From: Hymenobacter terrenus
GTDB taxonomy: Bacteria > Bacteroidota > Bacteroidia > Cytophagales > Hymenobacteraceae
Direction of reading: 5' to 3'
Length of the DNA: 55,805 bases
Assembly (NCBI RefSeq): GCF_000972495.1
Contig: NZ_LATM01000029.1
Location: 1-55,805 of the forward strand
The translations under genes were made by a program, and so were the position numbers. Positions 26,310 through 33,237 of this stretch are shown piece after piece. The notes beneath the pieces were generated by a model. That model was not told the DNA's origin, searched no databases, and saw nothing but the letters and a program-made list of their open reading frames with translations. The number at the start of each line of letters is the position of its first letter. Position 1 is the first letter of the stretch.

Positions 26310-27047
26310 TCACGGAGCCATTTTACCAAAGCTAAGCAATCTGTTTTCCAAAGCCCGTCGGTAAGTAACTCCCACGGGTATTTGGAGTCCATTAACAAAA
26401 ATCCGGCCGCCGTCCAGCTGCTGGATGACTGGCAGGGCCACGATGTATGATTTATGCACCCGGACGAAAAACGCCTCGGGCAATAAGCTGGTAAATCCGG
26501 CAAAAGTCTCGGTAATCAGCAGCATCCTCTGCGACTGGGTGTGCACCTTTACGTAGTTGCCAAACGCCTCCGCGTACAGAATATCGGAGAAAGACACTTT
26601 CACTTGACGCTTGTTTACTTTCAGAAACAAAAAGCCCTCCCGCCAACTGATCAGCTCCTGGTCCGCGGGCGGCGGTGGGGGCGGCAGAGTGCCAAGGCTG
26701 ACCAGTGCCCGGTTTACGGCCAGTAGAAAACGGTCGAACGAAAAAGGCTTGCACAAGTAATCCACCACGCCCAAGTCAAAGGCCTCAACGGCGTGCTCTG
26801 AGAAGGCCGTGGTGAAAATTATTTTGGGTGGGCGGGCTAGGCTACGAACCAACTGCAACCCGCTTAGCTCGGGCATCTGAATGTCGGTAAACAGAAGGTC
26901 GATGGGCTGGCGGTGCAGCTCAGCAATGGCCTCGACCGCCGAGCTGTAGCACCCCACCAGCTCCAACGCCGGTAAACGGTCAATATAATGCTGCAACACT
27001 TCCTGGGCAGGCAGTTCGTCCTCTATAATCAGGCACTTACAAGGCAT
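26310..27047 (-). CDS. LytTR-family response regulator
   Basis: The protein has 245 residues. The receiver has ED at 9-10, phospho-acceptor Asp55 (LLFTDIQMPELSG), Thr79/80 and Lys100 in LCKPF. After a proline-rich linker (PPPPPP) comes a LytTR DNA-binding domain (~residues 130-240) with ILYAEAFGNYVKVHTQSQRM and FFVRVHKSYIVAL. It overlaps the 3' end of the kinase gene by 11 bp, so the pair is translationally coupled. Candidate binding sites are the GTCAGA palindromes at 28123-28147 and 28214-28228. Confidence 0.93.
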   Translation of the reverse strand: MPCKCLIIEDELPAQEVLQHYIDRLPALELVGCYSSAVEAIAELHRQPIDLLFTDIQMPELSGLQLVRSLARPPKIIFTTAFSEHAVEAFDLGVVDYLCKPFSFDRFLLAVNRALVSLGTLPPPPPPADQELISWREGFLFLKVNKRQVKVSFSDILYAEAFGNYVKVHTQSQRMLLITETFAGFTSLLPEAFFVRVHKSYIVALPVIQQLDGGRIFVNGLQIPVGVTYRRALENRLLSFGKMAP

Positions 27048-28083
27048 GCGAAGTGAGGGTTGCGGGCAGCGAGGAAACGGCGGCTTGGGACGGTGACAAG
27101 TGTATTTCTAGCAGCGCCTGAAATTCGTGGCCCTCATTTTCCAGGGAGAGCTCGTGGGCATTTGGATAAAGGATGGCCAGCCGCCTTTGCAAGTTGAGCA
27201 GCCCGGTTTGTAAAGTTGGCATTTCGTGGGTCTGGTGCTGAAAAACGGTGTTCGTCACCCTACAAATCAGCGTGTCGCCTTGCAGGGAAATATCCAGCAC
27301 CACCCGCGCTGGTTGATTAGTTGGTGCTACACCGTGTTTGAAAGCATTCTCGACCAACGGAATCAGCAGCATGGGCGCGATGGTACCTTTGGCTACCGCG
27401 CCGGATACGTGCATGGCAATGTCAGCTTTTTCTCCGAGCCGCAATTTTTCCAGGGCGAGGTAATTACGCAAATACTCTAGCTCCTGGTCCAGGCTCACGC
27501 TGGGTAGATGCGTCTTTTCCAGCATGTAGCGCATCAGGCTAGCCAGCTTGAGGACTACTTCTGGAGCCTGCGCGGCTTGGTGCAGGGTAAGGGAATAGAG
27601 ATTGTTCAGCGTATTGAACAAGAAGTGCGGATTCACCTGGTCGCGCAGTAGCTTGAGCTCAGTGGCCGTTTGCTTGGCTTGCAGTTCCTGTTCCTGGTAG
27701 TGGTGGGCCAGGCCGTCGCGGTAAAACCGGATGCCGGTTACCACCAGCAGAATCAGCAGCAAGCGAATCATCTCCACCCCAACTCCGTCCGGATTCTGGT
27801 AGATGGCCCTTCCCAACTGGTGCTGCGCCCACCCAAACACGAGCAGCAGCAGCAGCGTCAGGAGCAAGTAGGAGCCGTATCGGCGGTGGTGGAAAAAACG
27901 GTTGAGCAAGGTCAAGTGGAGGTAATACGGGACCATGGCCAAGGCCACCATGCCAAAGGCCCCGACGGCCAGCTCTAGAACCGTGTGCTGCTCCAAGCTA
28001 CTGCCCAGGTCACTGAGTAAAAACACCAGGGCCAGTCCCAACCAGATGGCTAAGTCAATTCGCTGGTTGTAACTCCTTTTCAT
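27037..28083 (-). CDS. LytS-type sensor histidine kinase
   Basis: The protein has 348 residues from the ATG at 28083. A longer frame to 28272 overlaps the divergent gene and the palindromes and is rejected. Four hydrophobic segments (~12-120) form the membrane domain. A coiled linker (QEQELQAKQTATELKLLRDQ) leads to the His_kinase motif NPHFLFNTLNNL with His153 and the ATPase N-box LVENAFKHG. The G-box is short (LQTGLLNLQRRL), as in this family. It pairs with the LytTR regulator downstream. The signal is unknown. Confidence 0.92.
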   Translation of the reverse strand: MKRSYNQRIDLAIWLGLALVFLLSDLGSSLEQHTVLELAVGAFGMVALAMVPYYLHLTLLNRFFHHRRYGSYLLLTLLLLLVFGWAQHQLGRAIYQNPDGVGVEMIRLLLILLVVTGIRFYRDGLAHHYQEQELQAKQTATELKLLRDQVNPHFLFNTLNNLYSLTLHQAAQAPEVVLKLASLMRYMLEKTHLPSVSLDQELEYLRNYLALEKLRLGEKADIAMHVSGAVAKGTIAPMLLIPLVENAFKHGVAPTNQPARVVLDISLQGDTLICRVTNTVFQHQTHEMPTLQTGLLNLQRRLAILYPNAHELSLENEGHEFQALLEIHLSPSQAAVSSLPATLTSHAL

Positions 28084-28122
28084 GCCACGAAGATAAGCTA
28101 GTCCAAAATAGCGTTTTGCTTT

Positions 28123-28147
28123 TTCTGACGAATGCAATTCGTCAGAA
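28123..28147. promoter_or_regulatory. Perfect 11-bp palindrome TTCTGACGAAT-N3-ATTCGTCAGAA
   Basis: It lies in the 168-bp gap between the divergent kinase and outer-membrane genes. It contains the hexamer GTCAGA in both orientations, shared with the palindrome at 28214-28228. It is a strong candidate for the LytTR binding site, 40 bp upstream of the kinase start. Confidence 0.6.
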
Positions 28148-28170
28148 TTCTGCTGCCTTCGTCCGATAAA

Positions 28171-28202
28171 TTTCTGGCGCTTGCAGTGAGGCTTCACCTT
28201 TG
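28171..28202 (+). promoter_or_regulatory. Candidate promoter of the outer-membrane gene (TTTC-N20-CACCTTTG)
   Basis: Each box has one mismatch to TTTG/TAnnTTTG, and the spacing of 20 is correct. The start site would be near 28209, between the two palindromes, which fits activation from upstream and interference from downstream. Confidence 0.4.
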
Positions 28203-28213
28203 TTTCGAAGTCA

Positions 28214-28228
28214 GTCAGAAAATCTGAC
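28214..28228. promoter_or_regulatory. Second palindrome GTCAGA-AAA-TCTGAC
   Basis: The 6-bp arms are perfect. The half-site is the same as in 28123-28147 but in inverted order. It lies 24 bp before the start codon at 28252. Confidence 0.5.
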
Positions 28229-28251
28229 GGCTGGTTGCTAAACAACATTCC

Positions 28252-28959
28252 ATGATGGGTATCCTGAACCACAAAGCCTGTGTGCTAGCCGCCAGCTGCT
28301 TAGTAGCTCCTCCCTTTTCCGCACGCGCCCAAGTCACCCGGCCCGATACAACGCAAGCAACTCAGGCGCCGCAAACGGTGCAGTTGCCACTATCCGTCCA
28401 GTTTTCACTGGTGGGAGCCGTGTTTTACCCAGGGGTGCGGGCTGGCGTGGCTTATCCATTGCTAACCAAAGAAATTACCAAGGTGAGAAAAGCCGGCCAG
28501 CGCCGCATTCTACTCAAGGACCACGCGCTGGCGGCCAACCTGGGGTGGTACCATCATGGCGGCTACCACGATAATGTTTTTCTGACCGTGGGTTACGACA
28601 TGCGGCGCACGCGCCCAAGCGGGTTTTTTCTGAACCTGGAGCCTCAGCTAGGCCTCAGCCGCACCTTCCTGGGCGGGACCACCTACGAGGTTGCGGCCAA
28701 TGATGAAGTTAGGCGCGTGTCGGCGGCGGGCAGCTTCTACTTCGCACCAGGTTTATCCTTCGGGCTAGGCAAGGATTTATCGAAAACGCGGCCCGGTTTG
28801 CTACTGTCAGTGTATGGCAAAGGCACGCTCCTGTTTCTTCTGCCCTACAACAACTTCTTGTATTTCCGGCCCATGCTCGAGGTCGGGGTGTCGTACCGGC
28901 TTAACCGCTTCAGACAAGTACGGGTCCGGTCAGTAAAAAAGACCACGTCCCGGTCGTAG
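28252..28959 (+). CDS. Outer-membrane beta-barrel-like protein of unknown function
   Basis: The protein has 235 residues, starting at the first of two tandem ATGs. A signal peptide (ACVLAASCLVAPPFSARAQ) is followed by alternating hydrophobic strands: LSVQFSLVGAVFYPGVRAGV, HALAANLGWYHHGGYHDNVF, GFFLNLEPQLGLSRTF and LYFRPMLEVGVSYRLNRF. The pattern and the aromatic ends suit a small outer-membrane barrel. I do not recognise a named family. It is divergent from the LytS/LytTR genes and shares their palindromes, so it is probably their target. Confidence 0.78.
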   Translation: MMGILNHKACVLAASCLVAPPFSARAQVTRPDTTQATQAPQTVQLPLSVQFSLVGAVFYPGVRAGVAYPLLTKEITKVRKAGQRRILLKDHALAANLGWYHHGGYHDNVFLTVGYDMRRTRPSGFFLNLEPQLGLSRTFLGGTTYEVAANDEVRRVSAAGSFYFAPGLSFGLGKDLSKTRPGLLLSVYGKGTLLFLLPYNNFLYFRPMLEVGVSYRLNRFRQVRVRSVKKTTSRS

Positions 28960-29027
28960 ACTGACTATAAACATAACCTGACCAATTCAGGGGAACTTCC
29001 CACACTACTTCCTTAAAAACACTTAAA

Positions 29028-30101
29028 ATGGCAATCCATAAACTGGTCCGCTTGGTAGGCCTAGCCGCTGGACTCTTGGTAGTATTGGGCAGCTGCCAGC
29101 GGGAGGATATTTCGGTAGCGACCCGGGCCGATGATGCTTTTTACGTCCGCAGCAACGGCGCGGATATGCCGGTGCGGGTGAAGGGCAATACGGCTTCTCA
29201 GACATTCATGCTGATGATTCACGGCGGCCCCGGCGGCAATGGGGCCTTTTTCGAACTCAACCGAGACGCCGTTAGGCCTTTGGAAGAAAAAATGGCGGTA
29301 GTATATTGGGACCAGCGCTTTGCCGGCTCCTCGCAGGGGAATCCGTCGCGGGCGACGGTGACGGCCGCCCAATACGGGGAGGACGTCAGAAAGGTATTGC
29401 TGGTGCTAAAAGCTCGCTATGGGGCCGATAGCAAGTTATTTATTCTCGGGGAAAGCTGGGGCGGCTTTGTGGCGCCAGCTTTTATGACCGCAGGCAACAA
29501 CCAGGCGCTGGTGAAAGGCTGGATTCATTTAGTGGGCGGCCACAACTTCCGCTTACAGGATTCGCTGACTCGGGAAATGATTCGGGAATATGCGGGCGTG
29601 GAGATTGCCAAAGGCAAAAAGGTGGGCCAATGGGAGGAATTGGTCAGGAAGGCCAATGCCGTCAACTTTCAACAATACAATTTGGACGTATCCAAAACCA
29701 TGAGCTTATTGGGCGAGGATGCCACCGAACTAACGGAGGAGTACCAAAACAAAGTGACGGTAGACGGCATCGTGAACGTGCCCTCGTTTTTCCGGCGAAA
29801 TGACTTCTCTAGCATCGCTAATTTGCTTTCGTACGTTAATCCCTCGCGGGACGATGCCAACACTGTGGCCGTCAGAAACGAATACAGCTCTAAGCTGCAC
29901 CTTGTGACCGTTCCAGTATTGATCATGAACGGAAAATACGACTTCCTGGTACCACCCAAACTGGGAGAAGACGCCCTTCGAAACCTGGGCTCAGTGCACA
30001 AAAAGCTACTTATTTTCGACAAAAGCTCCCATGACTTGATAGCGCAGGAGCCCCGGCGGTTTCATCAGGAGGTTCAAGCTTTTGTCGAAGAATTCAAATA
30101 G
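29028..30101 (+). CDS. Lipoprotein alpha/beta hydrolase (proline-iminopeptidase-like)
   Basis: The protein has 357 residues. A lipobox-type signal (LAAGLLVVLGSCQRED, Cys at ~24) suggests membrane anchoring. The fold is that of S33-type peptidases: LMIHGGPGGNGAFFELNRDA for the oxyanion loop, WDQRFAGSS, nucleophile elbow LGESWGGF, acid in NGKYDFLVPP and histidine in FDKSSHDLIAQEP. Relatives release N-terminal residues from peptides or hydrolyse esters. It follows the outer-membrane gene by 68 bp and may belong to the same regulon. Confidence 0.88.
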   Translation: MAIHKLVRLVGLAAGLLVVLGSCQREDISVATRADDAFYVRSNGADMPVRVKGNTASQTFMLMIHGGPGGNGAFFELNRDAVRPLEEKMAVVYWDQRFAGSSQGNPSRATVTAAQYGEDVRKVLLVLKARYGADSKLFILGESWGGFVAPAFMTAGNNQALVKGWIHLVGGHNFRLQDSLTREMIREYAGVEIAKGKKVGQWEELVRKANAVNFQQYNLDVSKTMSLLGEDATELTEEYQNKVTVDGIVNVPSFFRRNDFSSIANLLSYVNPSRDDANTVAVRNEYSSKLHLVTVPVLIMNGKYDFLVPPKLGEDALRNLGSVHKKLLIFDKSSHDLIAQEPRRFHQEVQAFVEEFK

Positions 30102-30114
30102 CATGCTATGGTTA

Positions 30115-30235
30115 GGGTAAGCCACAGGACCGCTAATTCCATCTGCTTGCCAATGGCGTTGTAGCCCTTTTTACCACCTGTGCGCACAGATTGCGAATCG
30201 ATGGGCTCCGCTTTGTAGGTGAGTTGGCGCACCGC
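30115..30235 (-). pseudogene. IS5/IS4-type transposase scrap
   Basis: Reading leftward, YKAEPIDSQSVRTGGKKGYN, then AIGKQMELAVLWL, resembles the first catalytic-Asp region (xxDSQSVKT...GYDAGKK) of IS5-type transposases. Only ~40 residues remain, with no start, no rest of the DDE domain and no ends. Confidence 0.55.
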
Positions 30236-30351
30236 CCGACATATACCGACGAACCAGCTTATAAAGCTGCTATCTATATTTATTAGTGTATAATTAATTC
30301 CTATTAATAAATATTTTTTTTAATGGCAGTAGTTTAAACTAAGATGATTTA

Positions 30352-30609
30352 GGTAATCTGTTTATAGTCACGACAATTCACACTTGCGCCCAATGCGGCA
30401 ACGTAGAAATTCGCCGCAATGGGCACAGCGGCGGTTATGCCCGCTACCAGTGCAAAGCCTGTAGCTACCAGGCGTTGTTCGTTCCTGCCGCCGTGGCCAA
30501 AGCCGCGCAGTACGCCCAGGTCGAGGCCTTGTTGGTCGAGCGCACTTCCCAGCGCAGCATTGCCCGCGTCACGGGCGTGGATGACGATTGCCGCCGCGGT
30601 TACGCCTGA
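30352..30609 (+). pseudogene. IS1-type (InsA-like) zinc-ribbon fragment
   Basis: In the frame ending at TGA 30607-30609, CAQCGNVEIRRNGHSGGYAR, then YQCKACSYQALF, is a CxxC...CxxC zinc ribbon. RTSQRSIARVTGVDDDCRRG follows, the HTH part of InsA proteins. No start codon is visible and the downstream transposase half is absent. Confidence 0.65.
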
Positions 30610-31127
30610 AAAAAGCGCAAGATTTGCCACAGTCAAATTTTATTAGCCAATTTTGCAGGGGTACAGTCACTATTGCGTTAACAATCGGCAGAATACAGGG
30701 TGTTGTAAAAGGTACGGCGTAAGCTAATCTGGGGAAGCCTAGGAGTTGATGGGCATAGTGCTGGTATGTCTTGTAGTGTTTCTGTCCGGTGGAGGTAATT
30801 TGCTAGTGTCGCTCGGTCGAGTATATGCTATCAGTTCCTCCCTCTTGGCCTGCTGTATCTTGCAAACTGCATTGTTGAACTAGTTAGATGAGTTCGAAAG
30901 CATCCGCTCACTTCGTCTGTGGTGTGTTGGAATCTTATAGACTTCTGTGACTAAGGGTAGGTCCTGGCCGAGGCCATTGTCTGCATGCCGTCCGTGAGTT
31001 GAAATTTTTGGAGATGGCTCTAACCAGTAGTTTCCTTTTTCGTGTAAGTGGACCTCGTCTTGGGGCGTAGTAGGGAATGGTAAAATTCACGGGTGGATAA
31101 GGACCTGCCGAACTACGGTGTCATACT

Positions 31128-31217
31128 CTCACATTTTATAAGCTGTTCTTTCCAATCGTTGGTGTTGTGGTAGGTTGGGAGACAATGAACTGCTCGCCAT
31201 CTCTCACATTTTATAAG
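31128..31217 (+). repeat. Distal iteron-like copies, forward orientation (2)
   Basis: CTCACATTTTATAAG starts at 31128 and CTCACATTTTATAAGT at 31202. They differ from the main array by A for G in the core (CACATT rather than CACGTT). A partial CTCATAAAA lies just after the second copy. Confidence 0.6.
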
Positions 31218-31520
31218 TAGCTCTCATAAAATAGCTTTTGGGAAATGTATAGTAGTATGTGTTTTTTGCTTCGATACTGCTAGCTCCCTCATGAGCCCCC
31301 TCTGATATATTTCTGATTTTCAAGATATTAAACAGTATCGACGAAGCAATTAGTGTCTAATGGATTGTGCTATGATACTTCCATTAATCCGTTGGGTGGT
31401 TGAGTCGTTTTATGATTAGAAGAAAAGGTTGGGAATTGCCGCCAGCGGCAATAAATGGTGTATTTTCAGCAGATTTCGCATAGTATAGAAGAGATTTCGC
31501 TACGCTTTTGGATAGGCTTC

Positions 31521-31692
31521 ACTTATAAAACGTGCTAGTTCATGTCCACAGAACTAATCTGACTTATAAAAAGTGGTAGTTCATCAGTGTTTGAAATCAG
31601 TGAGTATTCTCAGGAAATCCAATGGCGATTATAAAGAGTGGTATAGAGTCAAAAGAAATTGCGTTACTACTACAGATACTTATAAAACGTGG
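31521..31692 (-). repeat. Inverted group of iterons (3 good, 1 degenerate)
   Basis: ACTTATAAAACGTG is at 31521, ACTTATAAAAAGTGG at 31562, a degenerate ATTATAAAGAGTGG near 31628, and ACTTATAAAACGTGG at 31678. These are reverse complements of the rep-proximal iterons. The first two share an extended TAGTTCAT tail. Spacing is irregular (41-66 bp). Confidence 0.7.
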
Positions 31693-31924
31693 TTTCAAGC
31701 TATTTTAGTCACTTCCTTTCTTGTATAAATGCAATGCGTTGAGTCGCTAGACTATGCCTCTCTTTTTGTTGCTTTCTGTTTGTTTCAATGATAGGTTGAG
31801 TCACCTGCCCTTAAAAGCTATTCTTATTGTGCATCAACAATCCTTGTGAGTTATTTGGTATTACTTGTTCTATTTGTAGCATTCATAACTCTCTTATATC
31901 TAACGCTATACAATGCTTTGAAAC

Positions 31925-32046
31925 CACGTTTTATAAGTTAAAAACCACCTTTTATACTTCTTGCCACCACGTTTTATAAGTGAGCTCTCACGTTTTATAA
32001 GTTTAAAGACCACGTTTTATAAGTGAGAAACCACATTTAATTACCA
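31925..32046 (+). repeat. Rep-proximal iteron array, six units at 21/22-bp spacing
   Basis: Units begin at 31925, 31946, 31968, 31989, 32011 and 32032, so the intervals are 21, 22, 21, 22 and 21, two helical turns. Consensus is CCACGTTTTATAAGT. Units 2 and 6 are degenerate (CCACCTTTTATACTT and CCACATTTAATT). All lie on the same face and orientation, 64-185 bp before the rep start codon. This is the classic binding array of Rep_3-family initiators. Confidence 0.85.
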
Positions 32047-32055
32047 CCGTGGTTT
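32029..32055. promoter_or_regulatory. Inverted repeat AAACCAC-N13-GTGGTTT, probable rep operator
   Basis: The left arm overlaps the last iteron and the right arm carries the iteron's CCAC in inverse order. In plasmids of this type the Rep dimer represses rep through an inverted pair of partial iterons at its promoter. The following T-run could alternatively make a weak terminator. Confidence 0.5.
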
Positions 32056-32072
32056 TTTATCATTCATGCTGT

Positions 32073-32080
32073 TATATTTG
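32073..32080 (+). promoter_or_regulatory. -7 element TATATTTG of the rep gene
   Basis: The site matches TAnnTTTG exactly, 30 bases before the ATG at 32110. The -33 position falls in the right arm of the inverted repeat (GTGGTTTTTT), consistent with autoregulation. Confidence 0.5.
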
Positions 32081-32109
32081 TTTTATCCCTACGTACTTAT
32101 TTTAAGTCT

Positions 32110-33051
32110 ATGAAACCTGAAGAAGCCGCTATGGTTGTGGAGCCTACTCCCGTTGTCCGTCAGCATAATGCAATTACTCAGGCTCGCTATGACTATACCG
32201 CCTGCCAACTGGATATCTTTTTTTACCTGCTTTCCCGGCTGCGCCGGGATGATACGCCGGATCGGGAGTATACTATTTATGTTAAGGACGTGGAAGCTCT
32301 GACCGGGCGGCAGTGGAACTACCAGCAGTTGCGTGAAGCCACAGCCGATATGGGCTCGCGCATGTTCGAGGTGGAAAACGAACGGACTTACCAGCAGTTG
32401 TGGATGTTTCAACGAGTGGAGTACATCAAAGGCAAAGGCTGCCTCCAGATTCAACTGGCGGCGCCCATCCGACCCTACCTGTTCAATCTGAAAGAAAACT
32501 TTACTTCCTACCAACTGCATTCGGCCTTGAAGCTGAGCAGCAAGTACGCCAAGCGCATCTATCAGCTCGTCAGTCAATGGAAGGACAAAACGTCGACACG
32601 TACTTATCCGCTGGATGAGTTCAAGCAGATGTTGCACCTGAAGGACCCTAAGGGCAAGGAACCGGAACTGTTTCAGAATATTAGCCAACTCAAGGCTCGC
32701 GTGCTCGACATCGCCATACGCCAGGTCAGTGAGCATACGGACCTCAAGATTGACTATACCTTAGTTAAGAAGGGGCGAGCCTACGACGCAGTGCGCTTCA
32801 CTATCGCTCGTCAGCAGCCACAGCAGCTGCCGATTCCTTTCGAGCAACCTGCTGAAGACGCCCGCGCCTTCTCGGCCCGGCAACACCTCGAAGCGCTGGG
32901 TATTACCCAACCGCAGTTGGTGGCCACCATCCTCGATGAGCCCAAGCACTTGGACCAGCTCTTTAAGTTCACCTATCAACTCAAAACCGATAAGGTCAAG
33001 GCTACTAAGAATCCGGGGGGACTGTTTCTAAAAATTTGCGGCCTGCGTTAA
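32110..33051 (+). CDS. Rep_3-family (RepB-type) replication initiator protein
   Basis: The protein has 313 residues. Two tandem winged-helix domains of the Initiator Replication protein family (PF01051) are recognisable. WH1 shows VRQHNAITQARYDYTACQLD, FFYLLSRL and DMGSRMFEV. The signature NFTSYQLHSALKLSSKYAKR, then IYQLVSQWKDK, precedes WH2 with LDEFKQMLHL and KARVLDIAIRQVSEHTDLKI. The C-terminal ~80 residues (FSARQHLEALGITQPQ) are a family-variable tail. Monomers would bind the iterons to open the origin and dimers would repress rep. It marks the window as a plasmid or chromid replicon, or an integrated one. It is convergent with carB. Confidence 0.93.
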   Translation: MKPEEAAMVVEPTPVVRQHNAITQARYDYTACQLDIFFYLLSRLRRDDTPDREYTIYVKDVEALTGRQWNYQQLREATADMGSRMFEVENERTYQQLWMFQRVEYIKGKGCLQIQLAAPIRPYLFNLKENFTSYQLHSALKLSSKYAKRIYQLVSQWKDKTSTRTYPLDEFKQMLHLKDPKGKEPELFQNISQLKARVLDIAIRQVSEHTDLKIDYTLVKKGRAYDAVRFTIARQQPQQLPIPFEQPAEDARAFSARQHLEALGITQPQLVATILDEPKHLDQLFKFTYQLKTDKVKATKNPGGLFLKICGLR

Positions 33052-33080
33052 CTCCGCAACGCTATTTAAGCGGTGCAAGC

Positions 33081-33097
33081 ATTCAGAAATCCTGAAT
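33081..33097 (+). terminator. Weak hairpin ATTCAG-N5-CTGAAT plus T-run after rep
   Basis: The 6-bp stem is followed by TTT, 30 bases after the rep stop. It is a plausible weak terminator in the convergent rep/carB gap. Confidence 0.4.
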
Positions 33098-33237
33098 TTT
33101 AGAAGTCTCTTGATGCTTCCTTTCCCACTCAGATATGGTTAGAGCTTCAATTTCCAACGCTCTGGTAATTCTGAGCTTTGCGTAATATTGAGTTGTACGC
33201 GAACTACAACTGAAGGACAGCGAAGTTAAAGTCTACG

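Larger units (their letters stand above)
30610..32109. other. AT-rich non-coding replication-origin region
   Basis: About 1.5 kb without a credible gene, distinctly AT-richer than its surroundings. It contains at least ten copies or near-copies of a 15-bp element (CCACGTTTTATAAGT) in three groups, annotated separately. It is followed by a Rep_3 initiator gene. I found no convincing match to the DnaA box TTATCCACA, but AT-rich unwinding candidates occur around 31300-31400 and 31730-31920. Confidence 0.75.

Noticed and set aside
31128..32046. CRISPR array
   Set aside because: Repeats are 15 bp, degenerate, in both orientations, with 6-7 bp spacers in the tight group and no cas genes; they fit iterons beside a Rep_3 gene.
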